From Desulfobacterales bacterium (GTDB lineage Bacteria > Desulfobacterota > Desulfobacteria > Desulfobacterales > Desulfosalsimonadaceae), in contig JAGTVF010000006.1 in assembly GCA_018224315.1 (NCBI GenBank), positions 1 to 19,337 of the forward strand: a DNA stretch of 19,337 nucleotides, written 5' to 3'. Position numbers and translations under genes: made by a program. Below, piece after piece: positions 8,906-17,194 of the stretch. How positions within the stretch are numbered: the first letter of the stretch is position 1; every line of letters begins with the position of its first letter. The notes beneath the pieces are model-generated. The model was not told where the DNA came from. It ran no database searches and saw only the letters and a list, made by a program, of their open reading frames with translations.

Positions 8906-9676
8906 TCACTGCCTGCGCATCTGCTGCAGCACCCGCAAACTGCGCGGCACCCGCCCCAGATGATAGGGCACAAAAGCCTCCATTGCCAAAAGCCCTTCTT
9001 TGACCGCAGACCCGGTCAGTCGCAGGCGCTGGACCGTTCGGATTTCGTTTTCCTGAATCCAGGCCAGCTGCTTGACCGTTCCCGGAGAGATCCGCACCCG
9101 GGTCCGGCTGTTGCCTGCGGCACATCCATTGCACACAATGCCGCCCTTTTCAAGATCAAAAAAAATCCCGATTGATCCGGCCCGATCCAGGGGGGTGTGG
9201 CAAACCACGCACCCGTCCATCCGGGGGGCCAGACCGGCCAGGGTCAAAAACCGCACCTGGAAAATAATGCTCATTTCCGCCGGAGCCGCCAGGTTTCTGT
9301 CCAGTCCCCGCAAGGCATAATACAGCAGGCGGTAAATTTTTGCCTGGGGCCGGTATTCCTCCAGCCATCCGCACAACAGCTCTGCCCAATAGCTGGCATA
9401 CAGGGTTTTGACCACATCGTCGCGGATTTCGGCAAACGGGGTCTGCATGGCCGCTTCCTGCAAAACCGGCATGCCGCCGCTCCTGGGGCTGCGGCAGACC
9501 AACTCCAGCACGGTAAAGGGCTCCAGAAGTCCGGAAAAGCGTTTTCTGCTCTTTTTGGCGTTTTTGGCAATCACGGGAATCCGGCCTTTTTCCCGGGAAA
9601 AAAACGTGATGATCAGGTCGTGGTCGCCGTGATCAATGCGCCGCAGTAAAATCGCCGGAGTGGAAAATCCGGACAT
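8906..9676 (-). CDS. recO: DNA repair protein RecO
   Basis: RecO helps load RecA onto SSB-coated single-stranded DNA and anneals complementary strands in RecFOR recombinational repair. The 256-residue protein opens with the OB-fold segment (TPAILLRRIDHGDHDLIITF, residues 6-25). It then shows the ARG-like central helices (YWAELLCGWLEEYRPQ) and a four-cysteine zinc site at C156, C159, C182 and C185, followed by a helical tail. Length is normal for the family. The ATG lies three bases after the mgtE stop, with a modest GGAA upstream inside mgtE, so translation is probably coupled. It is part of the run from mfd to the GHMP kinase. Confidence 0.92.
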   Translation of the reverse strand: MSGFSTPAILLRRIDHGDHDLIITFFSREKGRIPVIAKNAKKSRKRFSGLLEPFTVLELVCRSPRSGGMPVLQEAAMQTPFAEIRDDVVKTLYASYWAELLCGWLEEYRPQAKIYRLLYYALRGLDRNLAAPAEMSIIFQVRFLTLAGLAPRMDGCVVCHTPLDRAGSIGIFFDLEKGGIVCNGCAAGNSRTRVRISPGTVKQLAWIQENEIRTVQRLRLTGSAVKEGLLAMEAFVPYHLGRVPRSLRVLQQMRRQ

Positions 9677-9679
9677 GTT

Positions 9680-11035
9680 TCATATTCCGAGCAGAAACGT
9701 GGCCAGCTGAAAATAGAAAAACACGCTGACGATATCAATGGCAGAGGTCACAAAGGGTCCCGTGGCCACGGCCGGATCCACGTTGATTCTGGCAAAAAGC
9801 ATGGGCAGAAGCGAGCCGATCAGTGCGGCAACCGTCATGGAAGACAAAACCCCCATGGACACCGCCAGGCTAAAGCCGGCCACACTGTACTGGAACTGGG
9901 CCAGGCCCGCCAGCAGGCATCCGTATACAACGCCGAGAATCAGGCCCACGGCCAGCTCCTTGGACACCACCCGCCACAGGTCCTGGATATGGATCCGTCC
10001 TGTGGCAAGACCACGCACAACGATGGTGGAGGACTGAATGCCGACGTTTCCGCCCATTCCCATGATCACCGGAATAAATGCGGCCAGATAGGAGATCTGC
10101 TGGAGACTGGCCTCGAAATGACCGATCACGAAAATGGCAATCACCCCGCCCACGCAGCTGGCAAACAGCCAGGGCAAACGGATGCGGGTGCTGCGGAACA
10201 CGGACTTGGTTTCAACAAACTCCTCGCCCACACCGGCCATTTTTAAGATATCCTCGGTGGCCTCCTCCCGGAAAATATCAATGACGTCATCCACGGTCAC
10301 CAGCCCCACCATGCGATGTTCCTCGTCGACCACGGGCACAGCCAGAAAATTGTACCGGGCAACGATCTTGGCCACTTCCTCCTGGTCCATATCCGTGGTC
10401 ACGGCAATTACGTCCGTGGACATAAAGTTTTTCAAAGACGTGTCGGGCCGGACAAGCACCAGCTGACGCAGGGAGCACACACCTGAGAGATGCTGATCGT
10501 CATCGATGACATAGATGTAAAACGGCATCTCAATGTCTTTGTATTCCTTGCTCTGGAGGGTGGAGATCACCTCGCCTGCGGTCATGTCCTCGGGAAGGGC
10601 GATGAAATCCGGAATCATGATACCGCCGGCGGTATCATCGGGATACATCAGCAGGTTTTCAACGTCCTCATCGCCCTTTTTGCGAATATGGGCCAGCACT
10701 TCATCGGCCTGCTCCCCGGGCAGCAGCTTGATAAATGCGGCCGCATCATCTGAGGGCATCTGGTCGAGAATTTCAATGATATCGGAGACATTAACACCCT
10801 CGATCACCGACAATACAATATCTTCGTCAAGCTCGCTTAAAATCTTTCCCTGCTGCTGGCGGTCCTCGATCAAAGAAAAAAGCTGACGCTGATAGGAGGC
10901 AGATAAAGAGGAGAATACCATGGACAGGTCTGCTGCATGAATCCGGCTGATGATCTTTTTTAACCGGGCATGGGCCCCCCGGCGCAGCAGCCGTTTGACG
11001 GTTTCGATCAATATGTGGTTTCGCTCACTGGCCAT
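9680..11035 (-). CDS. mgtE: Magnesium transporter MgtE
   Basis: MgtE is an inner-membrane Mg2+ channel gated by cytoplasmic Mg2+. The 451-residue protein has the full architecture: a helical N domain (1-135, with IIEILDQMPSDDAAAFIKLL), a pair of CBS domains (about 138-260, with LAVPVVDEEHRMVGLVTVDD), a plug-helix region, and five membrane segments from about residue 285 to the end. The pore motif GMGGNVGIQ (326-334) and the selectivity-region DPAVATGP with Asp420 are present. The start codon overlaps the stop of the RodZ-like gene by one base (TAATG), and recO follows after three bases, so it is translationally embedded in this operon. No Mg2+ riboswitch space exists upstream of it. Confidence 0.96.
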   Translation of the reverse strand: MASERNHILIETVKRLLRRGAHARLKKIISRIHAADLSMVFSSLSASYQRQLFSLIEDRQQQGKILSELDEDIVLSVIEGVNVSDIIEILDQMPSDDAAAFIKLLPGEQADEVLAHIRKKGDEDVENLLMYPDDTAGGIMIPDFIALPEDMTAGEVISTLQSKEYKDIEMPFYIYVIDDDQHLSGVCSLRQLVLVRPDTSLKNFMSTDVIAVTTDMDQEEVAKIVARYNFLAVPVVDEEHRMVGLVTVDDVIDIFREEATEDILKMAGVGEEFVETKSVFRSTRIRLPWLFASCVGGVIAIFVIGHFEASLQQISYLAAFIPVIMGMGGNVGIQSSTIVVRGLATGRIHIQDLWRVVSKELAVGLILGVVYGCLLAGLAQFQYSVAGFSLAVSMGVLSSMTVAALIGSLLPMLFARINVDPAVATGPFVTSAIDIVSVFFYFQLATFLLGI

Positions 11036-11841
11036 TATCTGTTTCCGTTGGATTGCGGCAGACTGATGCTCACGGATCGGCCTGGCTCGGAGTTGAAATT
11101 CACAATCCGGCCGTTAAAACGCAGCCGGACCCCTGCGGCGTTGCTGATCAGCAGCTGGAAACCGTTCCTGGCGGCCAGTTCCACGTGATCATTGGGATCC
11201 AGCCGGTATTTGGTATAAGATTGATCATCAATGCGAACATTTAGTGTGACTTCGTCAACCGCATCAATTTCCAGCCGCTGGAGTCCTGAACGATTCTTTT
11301 CAAAACCGGCGGTCTTTTCCGTCATGCCGGCTTTGTCATCTGCCAGGCCTGACGGCTGCTGCGGGCTTTGTTCCGCAGGTGCCGGCCGGCTCTGCTGTTG
11401 CCGGCCCGGAGCTGAAACCGTACCGGATTCCATCCGCGAAAAAGCATACAAGGACAGCACCATGATCACGCCCAGTACGGCCAGGGCGATCATGCTCCGG
11501 GAAAAGGCCTTGTTTCCGGCTGCCAGGGCCTCGCTTTCCCTGCGGCAGGCATCCTCATAGGCCTGGCGGTGAAGCTTGTAGCGCTCAATGATATCCTCGG
11601 CGTCCACGCCGATTTCCCGGGCGTAAGCCCGCAACATTCCCTTTGTATAAACCTCTCCGGGCAACCGTTGATGATCCTCGGCTTCGATATAACGAAGCTG
11701 GCCGACAGACACGCAAATGGCGTCAGCCACGACTTCCGGGGCAATGCCCTGTTTTTCCCGGATGGTTTTTAAATATCGGCCAAAAGATACAGCATCGGTT
11801 TCCGACCTGTTTTCCATGTATGCACGGGTTGACAAAGTCAT
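11035..11841 (-). CDS. RodZ-like membrane protein with N-terminal helix-turn-helix
   Basis: A 268-residue protein with the RodZ plan: a cytoplasmic Xre/HTH_25-type domain (about 18-90, FGRYLKTIREKQGIAPEVVADA and RLPGEVYTKGMLRAYA), a single transmembrane helix (about 115-135), a Gln/Pro/Ser-rich linker, and a C-terminal beta-rich domain of the DUF4115 type (about 190-262, with NGFQLLISNAAGVRLRFNG). In E. coli, RodZ links MreB to the cell-wall elongation machinery. Many relatives in other phyla share the plan without proof of that role, so I give no symbol. A second ATG at 11817 is possible; neither start has a strong ribosome binding site. It lies 50 bases after the SurA-like gene and overlaps mgtE by one base. 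Confidence 0.85.
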   Translation of the reverse strand: MTLSTRAYMENRSETDAVSFGRYLKTIREKQGIAPEVVADAICVSVGQLRYIEAEDHQRLPGEVYTKGMLRAYAREIGVDAEDIIERYKLHRQAYEDACRRESEALAAGNKAFSRSMIALAVLGVIMVLSLYAFSRMESGTVSAPGRQQQSRPAPAEQSPQQPSGLADDKAGMTEKTAGFEKNRSGLQRLEIDAVDEVTLNVRIDDQSYTKYRLDPNDHVELAARNGFQLLISNAAGVRLRFNGRIVNFNSEPGRSVSISLPQSNGNR

Positions 11842-11891
11842 TTATCCGCAGAAAGGCTCAGGCTCAGGTTGACAAATACGGACCCCCTGCA

Positions 11892-12863
11892 TTACCGGAA
11901 AATACGGATATGGGCATTTTCCCGCAAGGACTCAAGCCAGGTCCTGTATTTTTCATCAACCTGCTCGTTGTAAAGCTTTTCTTCAATTTCCGCGGCAACC
12001 GATTCCAGGGGTTCAGACGGGGCTTCAATAATTTCTTCCACATAAAAAATCTGAATGCCCTGTCGGGTTTCCACCCCGTCGGAAATCTCGCCTTCTTCCA
12101 GGTCCGCAATCACGGGCCGCAGATCCCGGGCCAGATCATTGACGGCAAATTCGCCAAGCTCTCCGCCCTCTTCAGCGTTTTGGGCACCGGAATATTTTTC
12201 TGCCAGCTCGCCAAAAGAGGCCCCGTTATCGAGCGCATCCCGAATTTCCCGGATGCGGCTGCGGATTTTGGGATCATCAACGTTTTTATCCGGGCCGGCC
12301 AGCAGGATGTTTCTAAGCTTGTAGCGGGGATTGCCGCCGTATTCATCCGGATGTTCTTCGTAATAGCGCTGAATGTCTTCGTCGGTGATCACAATGCTGG
12401 ATTTGACCTTCCGGTTGACCAGGCGGCTTCGAAGAATCTGGCGACGAAGTTCGCCGCGATATTGCTCCATGCTCATGCCCTGCATTTCCAGCGCTTGCCG
12501 CAGCTGTTCATCTGTATAACGATTTCGCTGTTTTACCTGCTCAATGGCCGCATCCACCTCGGCTTCCCCCACCTGTATCCCGGCCTGCTCGATTTGCTGA
12601 TCGGCCAGGGTTTCGTTGATCAGCTCATCGATTAACTGCATCCGCGCCTCGTAGAGCTGCTCGCGCATCTGCTCTTCAGGCAGGTTTCTGGAATCCAGCT
12701 GCTGCCGGAGCGGTTGCAGCTGGCGCTCAACTTCCCTGAGCCGGATGATATCATCGTTGACCACGGCGACAATGCGGTCCACCACCTCCGGCCGGGCGCC
12801 CGCAAAAGACACAAACGTCAGCAAAACAGCCGCAAACGCAAAAAGCGCCCAAAAATATTTCAT
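11892..12863 (-). CDS. SurA-like periplasmic peptidyl-prolyl isomerase (parvulin type)
   Basis: A 323-residue exported protein that probably chaperones outer-membrane proteins and catalyses prolyl isomerisation in the periplasm. It starts with a Sec signal peptide (MKYFWALF through SFAGA, likely cleaved after Ala23), then a SurA N-type helical domain beginning VVDRIVAVVNDDII and extending to about residue 170. One parvulin domain follows (about 175-280, with RYKLRNILL, FGELAEKYSGA and EGGELGEF). E. coli SurA has two parvulin domains; this has one. I chose the ATG at 12863 because AAGGGGG lies about 9 bases upstream; the TTG at 12872 abuts that site. It follows mfd by 33 bases. Confidence 0.9.
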   Translation of the reverse strand: MKYFWALFAFAAVLLTFVSFAGARPEVVDRIVAVVNDDIIRLREVERQLQPLRQQLDSRNLPEEQMREQLYEARMQLIDELINETLADQQIEQAGIQVGEAEVDAAIEQVKQRNRYTDEQLRQALEMQGMSMEQYRGELRRQILRSRLVNRKVKSSIVITDEDIQRYYEEHPDEYGGNPRYKLRNILLAGPDKNVDDPKIRSRIREIRDALDNGASFGELAEKYSGAQNAEEGGELGEFAVNDLARDLRPVIADLEEGEISDGVETRQGIQIFYVEEIIEAPSEPLESVAAEIEEKLYNEQVDEKYRTWLESLRENAHIRIFR

Positions 12864-12896
12864 CCGCAACAACCCCCTTTTGATTCAAGAAAATTT

Positions 12897-15800
12897 TTAA
12901 TTATTAACATATGTTGCAATTTCCATCAAGATTTTTTTGGCCTGATTCATCAGGCTGTTGATCCGGGTTTTGCCCATGGGCACGCACAGGATATGGTCCG
13001 GAGTGAATCGGTAGCGCCCGGGATCTGACTGGATCAAATCCATCAACCCGTGCGGATTTTTCTGATGCATCCCGGAAAAGCTCAAGGACATGATCTCCCA
13101 TGTCAGATCCAGGCGCCTGACCCCGGCCCGGACCGCCAGGATCCGCAGCATGATTTTGAGCAACAGGTGAAGCGCCTCTGCAGGCGGTTTGCCATAGCGG
13201 TCCGTCAACTCCTCCCGGAAATCAGCCACTTCCTTTAAATCAGTCATCCGGGCCAGGCGTCGGTATGCCCCCAATCGCTGATCGATATCGGCAATGTAGG
13301 ATTCCGGAATAAACACGGATACCGGAATATTGATTTCCGGCTCCAGGGGCTCTGTGACCGTCTCACCCTTTAGCCGGCCCACGGCCTCCTCCATGAGTTT
13401 TAAAAACATATCATATCCCACCGCGGCAATGTGACCGGACTGGGAAACCCCCAGGGCCGCTCCCCCGCCCCGGATTTTGAGATCATTTAACGCGATCTGA
13501 AATCCGGCGCCCAGATCACTGTGCTCCATGACCACCTTGAGCCGCTTTTGGGCATCACGGGACAGGGCCGCCTCCCTTGGCACAATCATGTAGGCATAGG
13601 CCTGGGTGTCGGCCCGCCCCACCCGGCCCCGAAGCTGGTAGAGCTGGGCCAGGCCCATGCGGTCGGCCCGGTTGATGATCATTGTATTGGCGTTGGGAAT
13701 GTCTAAGCCCGATTCCACAATGGTGGTGGAAACCAGCATATCAATGTCTTTGTTGATAAAGCGATACATGACCCGTTCAAGGGCATCTTCACCAAGCCGC
13801 CCATGGGCCACCCCCATCCGGACCTCGGGCACCATTTCCGAAAGCCGCCGGGCCATGTTGTCAATGGTGCTGATGTTGTTGTGCACGAAAAAAATCTGCC
13901 CGCCCCTGGCCAGTTCACTGCGGATGGCTTCAGCAATGACTGCGGCGTCAAATTCGCTGATATAGGAAATAATGGGATGGCGCAGTTCCGGCGGGGTGGT
14001 GATCACGCTGATATCGCGCACCCCGAGCATGGACATGTGCAGGGTACGCGGAATTGGGGTTGCGGTCATGGACAGCACGTCCACGGAAGTGCGCATCTTT
14101 TTGAGCTTTTCCTTGTGGCGCACCCCAAAGCGCTGCTCCTCGTCAATGATAATCAGACCCAGGTCCTTGAACGCCATGTCTTTTTGCAAAAGCCGGTGGG
14201 TGCCGATCACAACATCGACCCGGCCCTGTTTGAGTCCTTCGATGATCTGAGTCTGCTGTTTTCGGGTCCGGAACCGGTTTAAGCTTTCCACTGAAACCGG
14301 ATAGCGCTCAAAGCGTTCGGAAAATGTCCGGAAATGCTGTTCAGCCAGCAAAGTGGTGGGCACCAGAACAGCCACCTGCTTTCCGTCGTTGACCGCCTTG
14401 AATGCCGCCCGAAGGGCCACCTCGGTCTTTCCGTAACCCACGTCCCCGCAAATCAGCCGGTCCATTGGAACAGCCGATTCCATATCACTGATCACATCCG
14501 AGATCGCCTTTAGCTGATCCTCGGTTTCCTCATAGGGAAAGCCCGCTTCAAAGTCCTTATAATAGGAATCCGCCACCCCAAAGGCATATCCCTGCTGGAC
14601 CTTTCGTTTGGCGTAGAGATCCAAAAGGTCCCCGGCGATTTTTTCCACCGACTTTTTGGCCTTGCTTTTCACCCGGGCCCAGGATGTGCCCCCGAGTTTG
14701 TCCACCACGGGGGCAACATCGTCAACGCCCATGTATTTCTGAACAATATCCATCCGGTCAACCGGGACAAACAGCTTATCGCCCCCCCGGTATTCAAGCA
14801 CCAGAAAATCATTGGTCACCCCCTCCACGGTGATTTTCTCCAGGCCCTGATATCGGCCGATGCCGTGATCCATATGGACCACCAGATCACCGGCATTGAG
14901 ATCGGCAAAATCCAAAAATGCCGACTGTACGGTCTGCCGGGCGTCCTTCCGGCTTCGCGGCCGTATGCGGGTGCCAAAAATCTGCCGGTCTGTAACCAGG
15001 GCAAGGCCCTGATCATGCCAGACAAATCCCGAGGAAAGCCGGCCGATGCAAATGCCCGGCGTGGAGGAAAATGCCGGCATTTCGGAAAAATCCGATATGA
15101 TCTGCGGCTCAATCTCATAGGCCTCGATCAAATCCAGCAGGCGGCGGGCCTGGGATTTGCTGCGGCAGACCATAACAGTGGTATAGCCGGCATTGCAGTG
15201 CTGGTTAATCCAGCCGGCCAGGGGCTTTAGGATCTGTTCATCCCGGCGGTGCCCGCCCAGGGAAGCTTCTAAATCGGAAAGATCATCCACGGACAGGTCA
15301 ATGGGATCGGCATCCGGGGTGCGGGCTTTAGCCGAAGAATAAATATCAATTTCCCGCAGCAAAATCTGCTGATGCTTTTCCAGGCATGCCTTTGCCTCAT
15401 CCCAGTCCTGATAAATCTGCTCCGGGGACACGCACATCCGCTGATCCTGGCATGCGGAATCATAATTGCGGCCGGCCAGGTCCTGCTTGTCAACCGCGGC
15501 TTTTTCAATAGCGCCGGTGTCTGCGGCAACCACCAGGGCATTGGCGGGCATATAATCAAACACCGTGTCCAGTTCCCCGTAAATCAAGGGCAGCAGGCTC
15601 TCCACTCCGGCAAAAATGCCTTCCTCCCGGATCCGCTCTATAAATTCGGTTTCCGCGGATTTGGGCAAACCGGCGGCCTGACGCTGACTGCGGGTGCGTT
15701 CAATGATATGATGTAGCTGATGCTTGTGCAGCAACGCTTCCCTGGCCGGCAGGATGACGGCCTCGGACAGGGATTGCAGCTTTCGCTGGCTGGATGCGGA

Positions 15801-16451
15801 AAACAGGCGGATGGACTCCACCGTATCGCCGAACAATTCAATGCGAAGGGGATTTTCATACATGGGAGAGAAAACATCCACAATGTCGCCGCGGACACTG
15901 TAGTCGCCAGGTTCCTCCACCATGGCGGCATGGTTGTAGCCTCCGGAAGTAAGCTTTTCCACCAGGCCGTCGCGGTCGGTTTCCTCGTTGACCATGAGCA
16001 GATCCGCGTAATCCGCCAGTTCCTGCCTGGGAATAATTCGCTGGAGCAGGGTTTCCACCGGTGCCACCACAAGGCCTCCATCCCTGTGTCCCGTGGCCAT
16101 TTGATACAGGATGCGGATTCTGCGGGCGGCGATTTCATTGTGATAAGACACCCGTTTAAAGGGCAGGATGTTATACGGTGGAAAAACACATGCCCCGGGG
16201 CTGTCGGGTGCGGCAAAAAAATTGACATCCTGGACAAAATTTTCCGCTTCCACCATGCTGTCGGTCACCACAAACACAGGCCGGCGGGTATGCCTTGCCA
16301 GGCGCGAAACCAGATATGCCCCCTGCCCCCCGGAGGCGCCGGTGCAGGTAAGGGTTCTGGCCCCGGCTGCCAGGCGCTGGCCGATATCTTCAATAATGCT
16401 GGTTTGCTGCGCCCGCAGGGCGCTGATGGTTGTTTTTGACATTTTTTCCAT
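12897..16451 (-). CDS. mfd: Transcription-repair coupling factor Mfd
   Basis: Mfd is a DNA translocase that removes RNA polymerase stalled at lesions and recruits UvrA. The 1184-residue length is normal. It has the UvrB-like N-terminal module (up to about 350), and an RNA-polymerase-interaction domain containing DLVVHMDHGIGRYQGLEKI and DKLFVPVDRMD. The RecG-like superfamily 2 motor shows Walker A GDVGYGKTE (about 668), DEEQRFGV (about 770), SMTATPIPRTL, and QLRGRVGRADTQAYAY. A C-terminal TRCF domain follows. Two close ATGs (16451 and 16442) are possible; neither has a strong ribosome binding site. It is the first gene of the minus-strand run that continues to the GHMP kinase, and it diverges from tRNA-Thr across 62 bases, where a minus-strand TATAAA (16486-16481) may be its -10. 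Confidence 0.97.
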   Translation of the reverse strand: MEKMSKTTISALRAQQTSIIEDIGQRLAAGARTLTCTGASGGQGAYLVSRLARHTRRPVFVVTDSMVEAENFVQDVNFFAAPDSPGACVFPPYNILPFKRVSYHNEIAARRIRILYQMATGHRDGGLVVAPVETLLQRIIPRQELADYADLLMVNEETDRDGLVEKLTSGGYNHAAMVEEPGDYSVRGDIVDVFSPMYENPLRIELFGDTVESIRLFSASSQRKLQSLSEAVILPAREALLHKHQLHHIIERTRSQRQAAGLPKSAETEFIERIREEGIFAGVESLLPLIYGELDTVFDYMPANALVVAADTGAIEKAAVDKQDLAGRNYDSACQDQRMCVSPEQIYQDWDEAKACLEKHQQILLREIDIYSSAKARTPDADPIDLSVDDLSDLEASLGGHRRDEQILKPLAGWINQHCNAGYTTVMVCRSKSQARRLLDLIEAYEIEPQIISDFSEMPAFSSTPGICIGRLSSGFVWHDQGLALVTDRQIFGTRIRPRSRKDARQTVQSAFLDFADLNAGDLVVHMDHGIGRYQGLEKITVEGVTNDFLVLEYRGGDKLFVPVDRMDIVQKYMGVDDVAPVVDKLGGTSWARVKSKAKKSVEKIAGDLLDLYAKRKVQQGYAFGVADSYYKDFEAGFPYEETEDQLKAISDVISDMESAVPMDRLICGDVGYGKTEVALRAAFKAVNDGKQVAVLVPTTLLAEQHFRTFSERFERYPVSVESLNRFRTRKQQTQIIEGLKQGRVDVVIGTHRLLQKDMAFKDLGLIIIDEEQRFGVRHKEKLKKMRTSVDVLSMTATPIPRTLHMSMLGVRDISVITTPPELRHPIISYISEFDAAVIAEAIRSELARGGQIFFVHNNISTIDNMARRLSEMVPEVRMGVAHGRLGEDALERVMYRFINKDIDMLVSTTIVESGLDIPNANTMIINRADRMGLAQLYQLRGRVGRADTQAYAYMIVPREAALSRDAQKRLKVVMEHSDLGAGFQIALNDLKIRGGGAALGVSQSGHIAAVGYDMFLKLMEEAVGRLKGETVTEPLEPEINIPVSVFIPESYIADIDQRLGAYRRLARMTDLKEVADFREELTDRYGKPPAEALHLLLKIMLRILAVRAGVRRLDLTWEIMSLSFSGMHQKNPHGLMDLIQSDPGRYRFTPDHILCVPMGKTRINSLMNQAKKILMEIATYVNN

Positions 16452-16471
16452 TTACGAATAAAGGTTCATGC

Positions 16472-16501
16472 TTGACTGGATTTATAAGTCCGTGCTAACA
16501 A
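16472..16501 (+). promoter_or_regulatory. Promoter of tRNA-Thr
   Basis: TTGACT (16472-16477) is followed after 18 bases by TAACAA (16496-16501), with a TG dinucleotide at 16493-16494 that could make an extended -10. Initiation would fall a few bases before the mature tRNA. The -10 match is weak, so the call rests mainly on the -35 and on position. Confidence 0.45.
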
Positions 16502-16513
16502 AAAGTTTGTTTT

Positions 16514-16589
16514 GCCGACGTAGCTCAGCAGGTAGAGCAGCGCACTCGTAATGCGCAGGCCAGCGGTTCGACTCCGCTCGTCGGCTCCA
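16514..16589 (+). tRNA. tRNA-Thr (anticodon CGU)
   Basis: The 76-base cloverleaf folds fully. The acceptor arms GCCGACG and CGTCGGC pair, the D arm is GCTC/GAGC, and the anticodon stem is GCGCA/TGCGC around the loop CTCGTAA. The T arm is AGCGG/CCGCT around TTCGACT. The anticodon CGT at positions 34-36 reads the Thr codon ACG. The discriminator is T and the CCA end is encoded. It stands alone between mfd and a terminator. Confidence 0.97.
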
Positions 16590-16599
16590 CATCAGACAG

Positions 16600-16635
16600 G
16601 GTTTCAGTTGGTTTCTGCTGAAACCTTTTTTATTT
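16600..16635 (+). terminator. Rho-independent terminator after tRNA-Thr
   Basis: GGTTTCAG (16600-16607) and CTGAAACC (16618-16625) form a perfect 8-bp stem with a 10-base loop, followed directly by TTTTTTATTT. Confidence 0.9.
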
Positions 16636-16975
16636 GCCGTGCAACTGACTTTGGATAACTAACATCACAAGCCGCTGCCAGGCAAACCGAATCTTGTAAT
16701 ATAAAAACTTGCCGGAAAAAAATCAATTCCAACCACAGACTTTTTCCCCGGCTTCGGGCAATTGGTGATTTCCGCAGGAGCCCGTAAAATGGATAAAACC
16801 CGGTAACAGTAAAGCAAATATCGCTATAACCTCTTGACATATTATTCATATCGGTTTATTTAGAATAAAAACATGATCATTTCATGCTTGAAATTCATTT
16901 GAGAATCATTTATCCACGGTCAAATATCAAGCATAAGATGCAGCATCCGGGATCATAAAGAAAAACAGGCGCGTT
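16636..16975. other. Intergenic region, no gene seen; ihfA-side promoter and leader
   Basis: The 340 bases between the tRNA terminator and the small gene are AT-rich and hold no convincing gene. Visible elements are an imperfect inverted repeat GCCGG-A7 / T5-CC-CCGGC (16711-16752), a plausible promoter (next entry), and an 8-bp inverted repeat ATGCTTGA / TCAAGCAT (16884-16891 and 16927-16934) in the expected leader. There is also one DnaA-box-like TTATCCACG (16910-16918), one base off the consensus TTATCCACA. A single box does not suggest an origin. Confidence 0.55.
16834..16862 (+). promoter_or_regulatory. Probable promoter of the small gene and ihfA
   Basis: A perfect TTGACA lies at 16834-16839. 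At 17 bases spacing is TATTTA (16857-16862); a better hexamer TAGAAT (16861-16866) sits at 21 bases, which is too far for a standard sigma-70 site. The transcript leader would be about 105 bases. Confidence 0.5.
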
Positions 16976-17194
16976 ATGCAGCACCCAGATTTAAAACCAG
17001 ATGACACTCAATCCGATGACCTGGAATTAAAAGAGGAGATTCAGGCCATTTCCGGCCGGATCAACCGTATTTTAAAAGAGGTGAAACAGCATTACTGCCT
17101 TGCCGAATCCGATGCACACCCAGAGACAGCAGATACGGCGGCCGCTGAAACAGCCCCTTGTCACCCCAACCCAACGCCAGATCAGGAGGCATAA
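16976..17194 (+). CDS. Small acidic protein of unknown function, coupled to ihfA
   Basis: A 72-residue protein that I do not recognise. The N-terminal third is acidic (PDLKPDDTQSDDLELKEEI), followed by a probable amphipathic or coiled-coil helix (LKEEIQAISGRINRILKEV, about 18-37). The rest is an Ala/Pro/Thr-rich, probably disordered tail. The ATG has only a weak AGG six bases upstream. Its stop overlaps the ihfA start by one base (TAATG), and the probable promoter at 16834 lies ahead of it. Both facts suggest it is expressed, either as a small partner protein or as a leader ORF controlling ihfA translation. No similarity evidence supports either role. Confidence 0.5.
   Translation: MQHPDLKPDDTQSDDLELKEEIQAISGRINRILKEVKQHYCLAESDAHPETADTAAAETAPCHPNPTPDQEA

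Noticed and set aside
11643..12635. 330-codon plus-strand ORF opposite the RodZ-like and SurA-like genes
   Set aside because: It spans two real antisense genes and the gap between them, has no family motif and no credible ribosome binding site.
15720..16439. 239-codon plus-strand ORF opposite mfd
   Set aside because: It is fully antisense to conserved Mfd sequence and looks like a composition artefact.
16604..16849. 81-codon minus-strand ORF in the tRNA-ihfA gap
   Set aside because: It ends inside the tRNA terminator, has an odd composition with no motif, and no ribosome binding site was seen. I treat the gap as non-coding.
16910..16918. Replication origin near ihfA
   Set aside because: Only one DnaA-box-like site was seen, without a cluster, an AT-rich unwinding region next to it, or dnaA/dnaN nearby.
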